From the NCBI RefSeq assembly GCF_037126465.1, contig NC_088207.1, forward strand, positions 48,046,143 to 48,110,142: a stretch of DNA of 64,000 nucleotides. The letters are read 5' to 3'. Position 1 is the stretch's first letter; the number at the start of each line of letters is the position of its first letter. The notes beneath the pieces were generated by a model, which saw only the letters and a program-made list of their open reading frames with translations, ran no database searches and had not been told where the DNA came from. This DNA is from Ornithodoros turicata (lineage: Eukaryota > Arthropoda > Arachnida > Ixodida > Argasidae). Below, one piece after another: positions 13,530-24,362 of the stretch. A program made the position numbers and the translations under genes.

Positions 13530-13645
13530 AACTGTGGCTATGAGCTGCATACAGACGTGAACAGATGGAGACAAGACAGCAGGAAGGAGTGGGGAACAGA
13601 GGGTTGAGTGCGCGTCCTGGGCCGACTTCAAGGGGAACTGTGCCG
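13530..13645 (-). mobile_element. 3' fragment of the tRNA-derived SINE
   Basis: On the minus strand: CACAGTTCCCCTTGAAGTCG, GGCCCAGGACGCGC, CACTCCTTCCTGCTGTC, then CTGTATGCAGCTCATAGCCA. This corresponds to the body and tail of the SINE at 46.0-46.2 kb. The tRNA-like head is missing (5' truncated). Confidence 0.6.
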
Positions 13646-14769
13646 TCATTTGTCTCATGTTAACCGTTAAAAATGCGATTTTTCATAACTAATTGCTCTG
13701 AGGCTTGAACACACGAACTGACAAACACAACACTTAGCTTCATCGGTAATCAAGAGGTACAGGCTCGATTCTTGCAGGTGCCCGGCTTTTCCGAAGACTG
13801 CTGCGTTTCAATAGTTGTAATATCAAGTACATGGAGGCATGTTACAATTTTTCTTCCTCAAGAACAGGCCGGTTTTCGGGGCGAGCGCAGCTCGATGGAT
13901 GATTCTGTCCCTGATCTCGTCTCAGCCGCGGACAGTGTCATGCGTCAGAGGAGGATATCGGCGGCAATATTTCTGCACCTATAGAGAGCTTATAATACAC
14001 ATCCATTCTACAATATTCTCTACACGTCCATGCTGTGTGCGCCGTTCCAGAATGGAGTTTCACACAAGGCCCCGCTGTGGCTCAGAGACTCTCCGGTGAC
14101 ACAGAACAGCTCCACGTCCCTCAAGGAGCTCCACAAGGAAGCGTATTAAAGGTGGAATTAAGTGACTTTTAACGCTGCTCGGAATCCTGTTTCGTTCATC
14201 CTGGACGTTCCTATAGATAGGTCCTTCACACCAGAGAAACTGGCTGTCACTGTTGACCCATGGTGCATGGAAGAATGAATCTTTATTGTCGTCGTCTGCA
14301 TATCAGTTCTAGACCTTGTTTTCTTCTGCAGGAAGCTCCTTCAACCCCCCGTTCCAATCCGGGATAGACGACAGTTCATTCTCTTAGCCGTAGAGATAAA
14401 TTACCAAGTGTGGATTGCGCGCTGCATAGCAGTACACGGCGGTCGCGCTCGGGGGACGTCACACGTTCTAAGCCTCGTTCGAGCGGGTGTTCGCAGAGTC
14501 TTGCAGAGGGAGAGAGCAGTCCTTGGTGCTATGGAGTTCGGAAGACGCTGGCTAACTTCGTCTGTGCTATTCGAAGAAACGCATGGAAGGTATGTTGTTC
14601 ATTACTAAGCGTTACTTTCTTTCGTGCCGTTATCCCGTACGCAACTCTCCGCAGTCTTGGTCTGTTGCATGGCGACGACAAGCACGAACAGCAATCCTTA
14701 ACGTGACGTGATTTCACAAGCAGGAGTTGGCATTGCACCAGTTCTAGTTTTAGTTCTAGCTTGTTGAGA
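13646..14769. other. No gene recognised
   Basis: Short open frames only, none with a recognisable domain. Confidence 0.4.
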
Positions 14770-14845
14770 TAGTTATATGGGAGCCAGTCCTTGTGACTGG
14801 TCTTCCGCCTCGATGCCAATACATGTCTGCAGGAAGCCTGCCCCT
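14770..14845 (-). mobile_element. Possible extra LTR fragment of the 15-18 kb gypsy element
   Basis: On the minus strand ATGTATTGGCATCGAGGCGG then AAGACCA, nearly the same as the segment in the putative 3' LTR at about 15,185-15,222 (ATGTATTGGCATCATGGTGG, AAGACCA). This suggests a further LTR remnant or a tandem duplication next to the element. Confidence 0.35.
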
Positions 14846-15134
14846 GTGGCCGGCCTTTCATTCATTTGATGCCACACACTGTAAATCAGTAAATTAAGGA
14901 TATAGGGAGTGGTAGGCTCAAAAGATAAGGAAGATGGGCTCACTAATTTTGTGACTCATCTAATCAGTCAACAATACAACAACACACAGATGCAATACAC
15001 TCTCTCTGTCTGTCTATAACAGCTCGAGACAGAGATATGGCTGGTCTTCCCATGAGCCCTTTCGTGTCAGAGGTGGCGCTTGCGATCCCAATGAAGGCTT
15101 CTGAGGGATCTCAGGCGGTTGCTATTTTGTGGTC

Positions 15135-17890
15135 TATTTTTGAAGCGTGATGTGGGCAAGCTAACGCTTGTCCCATCCTACAGTTGGCGATACATGGTCT
15201 TCCACCATGATGCCAATACATATATCTGTCCATAATCCATGTTACATCCCCCCTTCTAAGATACAAATATATACAAAAGAAGCAACATGAGAGAACAAAT
15301 AAAACCCAAAACTTCGTCGTTCTCTGGATAGCGTTTAGGAGGGCGCCTTTCACGTGTTGACCTTCTGCATGAGGTTTGAGCTTCCGCGCTTTCGCTTTGG
15401 TGATGTTCTCATGGTTCGTTGACCAGCTCGCATGGCTCAGTGGTTAGCGTGCTTGCCATGTCACGTCGAGACTGGGAGGTAACCGGGTTCGAATCCCGGT
15501 GCCGGCTGTGTTGTCTGGTGTTTTTCCTGGGTTATCCTCAGACGCTTCCAGACGTATGTCGGCACAGTTCCCTTAGAAGTCGGCCCAGGACGCCCATTCC
15601 CCAGGGCGCGTCAGTTGTGACGTTGCCCACCTCTGTGAGGCCGACAACGGCAAGCCCTCTCGCCATCACCATCACCACTACCACCACCATGGTTCGTTGG
15701 CTTCAGGGGAAGCTGCTGTGGACATTCCAGTTTCTCGAAGGTGTTCTCGGGTGCGAACACAAGACCTTTCAGGCATCTGTACGATCTCGGTGTTTTTGCT
15801 TTGCCTACAACAACTGCCGGCGACCGCGTCTTGCTGAAGGTGTCGTAGACTGTGACGTTGGAGTTCCTTTCGAGATCCGGCGTGCGCTTGGAGGATCGAT
15901 CGTAGTAGAACTTTTGCTGTGTTCGTATTTCTTCCAGTCTTTGTTTGACAGCTTTGGGTAGAACGACTCGCGGTTCCAATCGCTTTGCATTCGTTAGGAG
16001 AGTCCCTGCCATTCTACTCATGAGTCGTTGTGTCGGTGACTTGAGAATGTTCTCTCTTGGGAGTGTTCCTCCACTCCAGCATTGCGTAGAAAACTTCGTC
16101 CTCACTTTTTGTCTTCCGTAGAAGTTGTTTCGCTTAGCGCACCGCACGTTCGGCCATCCCATTTGATATTGGGTGGTATGGGCTGGAGTAGACATGTTTC
16201 ACTTGTATTCTGGTTAAGAAGTCGTTGAATTCTGTACCGGAAAACGGTGGACCATTATCGGTAATCGAGGCAATTGGTAGGCCATGTGTTCCGAATGTCG
16301 TTCTACAAAACCTGATGATGGTACTTGTAGTTGTTGTTTTCAACTTTTTGACTTCGAAGGCCGGAGAAGGAATAAAAATCCGCCATCACAACGTATCTTT
16401 CTTGATTGTGTGTAAACAAGTCCATTGCGACACGTTCCCACGATAATGTGGGGACTTAATGGCTGAGTAATGGCATCTTGATGTTTTTCACTTGATATTT
16501 TTGACATTGATGACATTCGTTGCTCGATGTCCGCATTCATCTCGGGCCACTACTGTCTCTCGCGCCCTTCCTTTCATTTTCTCTATACTCCTGTGTGCGC
16601 AGCATGAAGCAACAGATAAGTTGATAACTAAATTTAAAAGAACGCAACTTGGTTACTGTCCCCCTTAATTTGCTCGGTGCTATGATTCGGTTTGATCTAA
16701 GCAATATTCCGTCTTCGAGATGAACGTTGTCTTTTGTTGTGGGCCACCCTGAGGTCGTATACTTGTTGAGCTGTTGTAACCCCTCACCTGTATGGGTCGC
16801 CCCCTTGATATCGCGAAGTTTTTCTTGTGAGACAGGCACGAATTCCAGAGCATTCACGTAGACATTTTCTTCAAGGCCGAGCATCCTCTCGGTGTCTGTA
16901 AACCTTGACAAAGCGTCCGACAGAACTTGTTCCTTTCCTGGCCTATACTTTACTTCGATTGAGTATAGGCTTGTCGTAAAAGGCGCATATATGCTTAAGC
17001 CTCAGCGGGCACTGGTGTAGTGGCTTCTTGAAGAGACTTGTAATCCGTTTCCACCGTACAGGCTGTCCAAATGGGTGCTGACGAAGCTTTGTGCATCCAT
17101 GAACTATAGCTAACATTTCTTTTTCTATTTGAGCGTAGTTCTGCTGAGTCTTAGTCAACGTTCTCGAGGAATAGCTGAGGGGCTTGCCTCTTGCAGTATG
17201 ACGGCTCCAACACCAGTCTCACTTGCATGCACCGATAAAGTGATCGTTTTTTTTTTCCGGCTAATAGTACTCCAGTACAGGGGCCATTGTTAAACTCTTC
17301 TTGAGGTCTTCAAGGGCGTGCTGGTGACTCTCAGGCCGTACCTACGCTATGTTCTTCTTCAGTAATTCTCGTAGTGGCGTTGCCCTTTCTGATAAACGTG
17401 CATGGGAGAAACTCGGAGAGGTATTAATCATTCCCAAGAATACTCTGAGTACATCCAGCCTTTAGCTGAGCTACCGCAGCTAACTTGGGTACTTTGCAGC
17501 ATCTCCTTGTGCATCGTAAGCATCGCCATCTCGTTCACAAGCTACGTATAAAGACGACCGTACTCCTGCGGTGTTGTTCCCGGGTAGATTTTTTCCCTAA
17601 AAATCTACGCTTGCATTGGCTTGTGTTGGCTACTAACAGTAAGCACAAATCGGTCGTGCTGATGAGAGCCAACAAGCTCGAAACGGCCGCGTTCCTTCAG
17701 ATCGGCGTTCTAATAATCGTCGTGGAGGGAGACAAAGTAGCGCATGCCTTCTCCTCGCTTTTAGGGCGAGGGCAGTACTATTTTTGAAGTGTGATGTGGG
17801 CAAGCATTGCGCTTGTCCTATCCTACAGTTGGTAATATAATCTGATATGGCGATCTACGCTTGCATTGCATCCCTGATGCCATGTAATCA
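15135..17890 (-). mobile_element. Degenerate Ty3/gypsy-type LTR retrotransposon
   Basis: Reading the minus strand from high to low coordinates, remnants appear in canonical pol order: the end of the reverse transcriptase (about 17,450-17,340), the RNase H region (17,330-16,943; block QNYAQIEKEMLAIVHG), a SDALSRF-type motif (about 16,930), the integrase core (16,343-16,134; DNGPPFSG ... SPYHPISNG) and the integrase C-terminus (to about 15,710). Stop codons and frameshifts interrupt the frame. A purine tract (AGAAGGGGGGA, minus strand) ends near 15,249, directly before a TGTAACA start that fits a 3' LTR. A segment at about 15,135-15,190 recurs at about 17,778-17,832, which fits an LTR pair. Gag, protease and most of the reverse transcriptase are missing, so the copy is internally deleted and inactive. 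Confidence 0.8.
15422..15687 (+). mobile_element. Full-length tRNA-derived SINE (Ruka-like) with target duplication
   Basis: The head carries the two internal RNA polymerase III promoter boxes: A box TGGCTCAGTGG (15,433-15,443) and B box GGTTCGAATCC (15,486-15,496), followed by a non-tRNA body and a simple CAT/CAC-rich tail. It is flanked by a perfect 12-bp direct repeat CATGGTTCGTTG at 15,410-15,421 and 15,688-15,699, which marks the integration. It sits inside the 3' part of the gypsy element and is therefore younger. A tRNA-like SINE with this build is known from ixodid ticks (Ruka); assigning it to that named family is from memory. It is not a functional tRNA gene: the fold and 3' end are those of a SINE. 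Confidence 0.85.
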
Positions 17891-17894
17891 GAAA

Positions 17895-18450
17895 TTCATA
17901 GTGAGATCAACGTCGCACGATGAACGTTATCATCACTGGTCATCTCTGCTTCTGTTCCTGGCGTACCAAAATATGAGTACCAGCTCAGCGATCTCAAGCA
18001 GCTCCCACTCGATTTCATGCACGAGACATGAGGACACTGCTGCACATGCAGATGGCTCATCCACCAAAGGAACGTCATCCACAGTCTTTGCACTTCCTTT
18101 CCATTCACCAGCGCGTGGGCATCGGCCCTCGCATCGTACGTCGGCATTTACCGAGCTGGACGCAATCCTGCTGCTGTTTCTGCAGTATGTATTACAGTCG
18201 GGTCCCCTTCACTGATTCCAAGGCAGCCTTTCAGGGTATGGCAAGGGCATTCGCTGTTCACTCGCTCCGGTAGTGATCGACATCTTGCGTGGTCCTGAAG
18301 ACTTTGCAAGACAGAGATCACATCTTCATATTCTAATTGATCAATGGACCCTAGGCTACTGCAGAGTATCCGGCAACAACGAGGCTCAGCTTCGCTCAGG
18401 CTACACGTTTGTGTCACACAGAAATCCGTGCTTCGATTCGTACGTACTCT
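17895..18450 (+). mobile_element. LINE fragment with degenerate RNase H domain
   Basis: The plus strand encodes ADGSSTKGTSSTVFALPF, then SHRTSAFTELDAI, FLQYVLQSGP, SKAAFQGMA, and WTLGYCRVSGNNEAQ. This is the motif order of an RNase H domain in a LINE ORF2 (D-G-S start, the E in the 'AEL' helix, the D-S-K-A strand, and the 'W.PGH.GV.GNE.AD' end). Stops and frameshifts separate the blocks. It directly abuts the putative 5' LTR of the gypsy element. Confidence 0.7.
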
Positions 18451-20334
18451 TACACCGATCAGGACGAGCCTGAAGAAACCGACATTGCAGTACATTCAAG
18501 TAATTAAACAACGGTGTGTCGCAACCACGTCGGCACCCAGTTTATAATAATTGCAGCGCACTTATTAAAATGCTCGAAAACTTGTATTCGGGCACACTGT
18601 TTAGAACACCCCTTGGAAGTGCTTGACTTGCGATCCAAGCGTGAATTCGTTTTCCGGGTCAGACGGGCTCTGAACAAGGGGGAGGGGGGGGGGGTAGACG
18701 AGCTGTCCGACAAGGGATATTTATTATTCGAGCTGACACGTGCAATTGCTCTCCGTCGAGATTACGTTAGTGCTTCAATTACGTCCTTGTTAAGGAAAAT
18801 TTGGATGGAAATGCCCGATGTCATGTTACAGAATTTGCTGTGTTTGCCCCAGCAGGTTTAGTCGTTGTCAAACCTGCTGTCGTTCAACAAATTCACTTCC
18901 CTTTGGTGTTGCGTCGTTGTCTCAGACTGCCCACTGCAAACGTGACAGCTCACTCACTAACTAAATCTACACGCACTTGATCTCACTAGAAGCACAGATG
19001 GTAGTTTGGCAACCGGCGTTTAAGTAATGCAAAAGTCTCGATTTATAACTTTGCACCCATCTTGCGAGTGTCGCTTAAGAACATAGTCGATTCACGAAGT
19101 AAAGATACGACCACGACTTATCGTCATCTTTATCATAATCAACTTACAGCGATATTGGCACATAACGCCGACGAAGTATTGTGCAGTTTTAAATAGTGAA
19201 ATATTTTTAAACGTGTGCTATGTGTTAAAGATCCAGGATGATTTCGTGTGCGCGTCAAGAACACTGTAAAGATCAGACCCCGTCGAAGGTGCTTCAGATC
19301 ATAATATGCCGTGTGTGCTTGACTTTAAACTGATATCAATCCAAATCTCATACGACTGGATATTTGACACACTATACGAGCTATGCTATAAGAGAGGTGT
19401 GTGTCGTTCATGATCATTCAGACACACATGTGAGTTCCCGCGCCAGGGATGATCACAGGGACTCTGAACTAATCCGCGTTTGACGAAGGATCCCTGGTCT
19501 AAATAATCCGCAGATCTGCGAACTACGCAGTCTCTCTGCTATCCCCGATTACTTCTCAAACTACAACGCTGTAGATGAATATTGTTGTAGATTATGATGT
19601 TGAAGATGAACAAAGAAATAGTGATCAGCCGACATTAATATTCGGTTATCAGTCGTAGTACCATTTTTTGTTCAAAACAAAAAAAAAAAAGTAAGAAATA
19701 CGCAATTTTTGATTAATATTAGAAGTATATCATTTGTCGAGTTGTCGTTATTATGCATTGATGTAGACACGTATAATTAAGATATAATGATAGATTCCTA
19801 CCGCAGGCTTGTCGTGGAGTATTATTCAATCTTCTTCTGCATTCACTGCTTCGCTCTACATCTCTTAAACAATGAGTGACAGTCGGTCGAAAGACTATAG
19901 TGCTATTCTCCACCAGCAAGACTGCATCGCGGTCCATCATGATTGCGTCCCTGCAGTCACTTCCTCGGAGCCCATATTGAGGGAGCGTAAACTTCCTCAT
20001 CGGGGAGAATTTTTCGCGCTGCCCCGGCGCAATGAAGCCCAATTCGGATTTCCGCTCGCCCTGATGCCTCGCCCAAGCCGTGCCCTATACGAACCGTTTG
20101 TTGTCGCCCACCTCATCATGTGCTGACCTCTATACAGCGATCATATATACGGACGGCGGACGGTTCAGCCGCTTGAATATCGCTTTGTTTTAATAGATCT
20201 TGTATTGCTAACCGTATAGTGTGTTTCGTGTAGCATGCTATTTATCGTGAAAACACGAATCATGCGGTCCGCAGCGTTTTTATGTTCTCGTTGCCGGCAG
20301 GAGATCGGCTGATTTAGCCGAGAAGAAAAAAAAA
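18451..20334. other. No gene recognised
   Basis: An 84-codon open frame at 19,872-20,126 has a fair start context (AAACAATGA) but no recognisable domain and no splice continuation I could support. An A run lies at about 19,678-19,690. Confidence 0.4.
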
Positions 20335-20348
20335 AGGGGGGGGGGGGG
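20335..20348. repeat. Poly-G run
   Basis: Thirteen G residues at about 20,336-20,348 following a run of A; potential G-quadruplex or assembly-sensitive tract. Confidence 0.8.
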
Positions 20349-20362
20349 TTATTGGTCCAACT

Positions 20363-20616
20363 CTACACTCTTAGAAATGAACTTCACTGCATAGCACGCT
20401 CCTAGCCAACCGCCATTTCGAATGATATCGTTATCTGCCCTGATTTGTTGAAAACGGGAGGCGTACGCCTTTTTTGTGACAATTATGAACAGCATAAGTG
20501 TCACAAAAAAGGCGTACGCCTACCGTTTTGAACAAATCAGGGCACATAGCGATATCATTCGAGATGATGGTTGGCTAGGAGCGTGCTATGCGGTGGAGTT
20601 CATTTTTAAGAGTGTA
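20363..20616. mobile_element. 254-bp foldback MITE
   Basis: Almost the whole element is an inverted repeat. The left end CTACACTCTTAGAAATGAAC pairs with the right end, whose complement reads CTACACTCTTAAAAATGAAC. The arms meet at a central hairpin whose stem (AGGCGTACGCCTTTTTTGTG and its complement) is perfect and itself contains the palindrome GGCGTACGCC. There is no coding capacity. A single-arm relative lies at about 10,738-10,885. Confidence 0.85.
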
Positions 20617-22189
20617 GATTGGTGCTGACTACTCTAGCAGGAGGTCTCGCTATTCCACGTTTTCAATAGTTTCTGCGCTGTGTCGTTTGCTAGCGTACCA
20701 TTCCACCAGGAAGAGACGAAAAATGCACAGCGCTTCTTTTCCTTCAGTCGGTCTTTCTCGTATTGGTTGAATACATCGGCAGTACACTGAGGAATTAGAG
20801 AACTCGCCGTCCCTACGCTGCAGGGGGTTCAGCAGTCCGTGATGACAGAACTCTACTTACCAAGCGCACGTGCTACGCACGGCGGCGCCAGTAGGTAGTC
20901 TAGCCACAAGGAGCGATTTTTATTGGTAAAGATAACGAATGCAAAGAGATGACATCAGTCTGCACGGTTTCCCACGAAACCTGCACAAAATGCATGATTT
21001 TCAGCAGTAGCAGCCTGTATCCGCTGGACAGGCAGATTGCTCGGTAAACACATCTCGAGTGTGTGTGCATGCATGTAAGAAAGATATAGAGAAAGAAAGT
21101 GTAACTTGGGGGAATCATATTAGTCTACTACCCTGCACGAGGAAGTATTTAGTTGGCTTAAACTTTAAATAAGTCTTCATAAAAGCTTTAATAAAGCATC
21201 CGGGAAATAAAACGCTATATGCCAAATGATTGTCGAAGCAATGACGCCATTTATCAAAATAGGTGAGGCTCTACAACCCTAAAATCTACGTTTTGTATGT
21301 GATTTACTTGATATGTTTTATTTGAAATATTTTCATGTTTTTCTTTCTTCCAATTTCATTAATTCTTTATTTTTCGATACTCAGAACGCCTCAGAACGCC
21401 AGTCAACTTGCACAGGATTGCTGATATAACTTTTGTGTTTTTTTCTTTCCTTTGGTATGTGACTGTGTGGGTATATCAATTGAGTCATAACCGCCTTACG
21501 TATATCGCTCCTATATCAAACACTTCTCATGACACCTAAAACAGGTTATCGCATTATGAGTGCGATTTCTAGCGTGTAACCGCTTGCGTGAATTTCTCGT
21601 GCATCGAAAACTTAACCTCGCTTCACTTGTGTCCATTAAATTTCACAGGGAAGAACATGGACCTCCTTCTTGGTTAGCTCTCCAAACCCCATCCAACCCC
21701 TTTCTCTCCGACACCGCCCACTCTCGCATTCGCACAAAGGCTGTAAAGAGAAGGATTAATGGTTGTAACCGCAAACATCTGCTCCTCACCTCAATGATCA
21801 CATCATGGGAGACTGTGTAACAAAACCGTTTTTGTTATGAACTGGTTCGTGATTCCTTTCTACCAGAGATGTCCTCTGTATAATTCTCTCTCTCTCTCTC
21901 TCTGTCTCTTGAAACGAGATGTAACGGATGGAATAAGACTTGAAGCATTCTACATGTAAGTGGGTGAATTATATGTCTCCTTTTTACACTGAGCAGAGAG
22001 AAAAGGCTGAAGCTGGTCCTCTGACTCTACGGGGTCATGCGCGTCAGCCACTGCTGACTGTTGCCCAATTGAGTATGACACGCTCAATTGGAAGTGATGT
22101 CGCCTAAATGGATCCGTCGACGCACAACTCGATGCCGTTTTGACGAGCACTGCCGCGTTTTTCTTCCTACGAGCTCTACCATCTGCTTT
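20617..22189. other. No gene recognised
   Basis: Short open frames only. A (TC)n run lies at about 21,883-21,910. Confidence 0.4.
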
Positions 22190-22339
22190 CTTCACTGTAA
22201 GAGCTAGAAGGAAACGTTCTTTCTGCAGCAAAGCATCGTTATAACGAAGTGAGCCGGACCGATAAAAAATTCGATATAAGCGCGGCAGTTCGATACAAGC
22301 GGATATCTCAGAAAAAAACCTATTCATCTATATAAACAC

Positions 22340-22386
<47 letters not shown>

Positions 22387-22676
22387 CTAGTCTTAAATAA
22401 TGAATTGAAGGAAGGGACGGAATGCTGGTTATGAGCACTTTTAATTTAATTTAATTTAGCACCTTTTACTTTAGGTGCGAGAAAGAAAAATGCATGAGCT
22501 GGTTTTCACCATACGGGCTTCTGTTGGCTCACCCTTCGCAAGTGGAGTAGGCGAGCAGAAGAATTCGAATAATACGGCTCCGAACGCATGCATCTCGGTC
22601 GGGTCTGCGTAACACTTCGAATAAAGCGATAATTTGAAGCGGTTTCGTTATAATGGGAGTTTACTGTGCGTATCTA
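22190..22676. mobile_element. Probable pogo/Tigger-like DNA element remnant with (TA)n
   Basis: The segments CGTTATAACGAAGTGAG (left part), GTTCGATACAAGCGGATAT, and GTTTCGTTATAATGGGAG followed by TTTACTG (right end) resemble the terminal regions of pogo-like transposons, whose ends read CAGTA...CGTTATAACG. The interior is short, non-coding and contains a (TA)n tract at about 22,343-22,384. Assignment is by terminal motif only. Confidence 0.4.
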
Positions 22677-24125
22677 CTAAAGTTCCGTATACTTCAATTA
22701 CGCATCAGTATGAAGTTTCCCATTAACTTCCATGATGATATAGTTCACGACTGGCAGTTAATTTCGGTCTATACCTCTCTGTTCGGATATTAAGATGTAC
22801 AGAAACATCACGATGCAAGAAAAAAAAATATATGAAATTATAAAAATTGTGACTGTTGCCGTGCCTTCTTACGTATCAACTACTGCAAACATTGCTGCTT
22901 TTCATACTTAGAACAACGTATACAACCGAGTATAGGACCAACGCGAATGGGGTGCGTATATAATGCTTTTGTTTACCCCGTCTTGTTCCCAAACCCGATA
23001 GTATATCGTCATCATGCATTTGTTGTTGCTGTCGTTTGTCTTGTTCTGTGTTATCATCTTAAAACCCTAATATTCCTCGGGGTGGAATCTATCAGAGCTA
23101 CAGTACGACAAAGGGGACACGCACTTGTTCTGGTTCGACAATCACTTCCTTTTTTTTTATGTTGTTATTACGCGAAACTGCTGGAGCAATCAATAGATTC
23201 CTATGAAAAATAGAAAGAAGAATAAGCAAATAAGAAGAGGGTTAGAGTTTTTATGCGATATGTGTAAATTGTGAGTGCCTCTTTTTATTTTTCCTTCCTT
23301 AAGTTAGCTTATGCGTCATTTCTTGAATTTCAATATGCTGTCATGTTATATGTGAGTCTTCGTGACTCATATGAGTCTTCAGTGAGTGAGTATTCGCAGT
23401 CTGCAATTGACAAAGACACATAATCGTCTAACGATACGCGGGCAAACAGCGCAGAAAGATGTTTTACTAGCCTGTAATTGTATTCATGTGAAACTATAGG
23501 AATAGTTTGTAGCCCCGGGTAATACAGCCTGTTGGAAATACTCGTTTACTGCTTATGAATTGCCTGGTAGACATCAAACCTCGTATCAAGACACAGGGAG
23601 GAGTATAGAGTGGTCTGTGAATATCCATATTTATTCGTACATGTGGTTTACAATTGCCTTCTTCAAGTGAAGTTGTAGAAGCACTAGAGGAAAACCGGAT
23701 TAAAGGCGCACATCATCCAATAAACCCAGAACTGTCAAATCACTGTCTTGCACTTCAAACTGACGAACGCGTTACAGACGCTTTAATCCTTATTTCTCTA
23801 TGCAAATGAGCGAATACGAAAGCACAAACCAGATTCTTTGACGCATTTAAAACCCCTCATGTCCCTCGCGATACACGTTTGCCATGACAGGCGTCTGTCT
23901 ATGTCACATAGGCTGACATAAAAGGGCTTTGTGAACTTGCCTGTGACACCTTAAAGCCCTTCCTTCCAAGTCCCATCGCCGGATGGAGGTTGACACTTGA
24001 GGACTCTTTTCAGCATACGCTCGATATCGTTGCGGGATCAACAGACAGAAAGCGAGAATGGCAGCTCATCCGCTCCCCGCTTCAGCCCCTCCTCCCCGGC
24101 TCCATCCCGCCTTCAAACACCCCTC
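22677..24125. other. Intergenic, upstream of the forkhead gene; no gene recognised
   Basis: No domain-bearing open frame. This stretch lacks the recognisable mobile elements that crowd the rest of the window, and it may hold cis-regulatory sequence of the forkhead gene; that is inference. Confidence 0.4.
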
Positions 24126-24295
24126 ATTGGACGATTCTCTGTCATCATAGTCGACAAAACCTTCCACTTGTTCGTGATTGGTTGCAGCTGGCTTTGGAAG
24201 GCAGTAGCAGTTCCTTCTTGAATTCTTTCTACGCGTTCGGCTCCTCCTCCTCTATTTAACGGGTGAGTCTCCGGGTCGGGACTTTCAGTCTGTGC
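24126..24295 (+). promoter_or_regulatory. Putative core promoter of the forkhead gene
   Basis: Two inverted CCAAT boxes (ATTGG) lie at 24,126-24,130 and 24,177-24,181. A TATA-like TATTTAA is at 24,253-24,259, and an arthropod-type initiator TCAGT at 24,285-24,289 with its A at 24,287, 34 bp after the first T of the TATA-like box. This would give a 5' UTR of about 75 nt. The spacing is near the usual 30-31 bp. Evidence is motif order only. Confidence 0.45.
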
Positions 24296-24362
24296 TGCTG
24301 CCTCTTCCGGAGCGGAGCGTGCTGCGTCTGTCTGTGTTTGAGAAAAAAAAAAAGTGATTTGA

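Noticed and set aside
15422..15500. A tRNA gene (A and B boxes, TTCGAATCC loop)
   Set aside because: The sequence continues into a SINE body and tail and is bounded by a 12-bp target duplication; sister copies lack the head. It is a SINE, not a tRNA gene.
15611..16195. A host gene of 194 residues
   Set aside because: It contains the integrase C-terminal region of a Ty3/gypsy element and then reads antisense through the inserted SINE.
19872..20126. A small 84-codon gene with a fair start context
   Set aside because: No domain, no conserved neighbour, and a longer open frame lies antisense. Not supportable without expression data.
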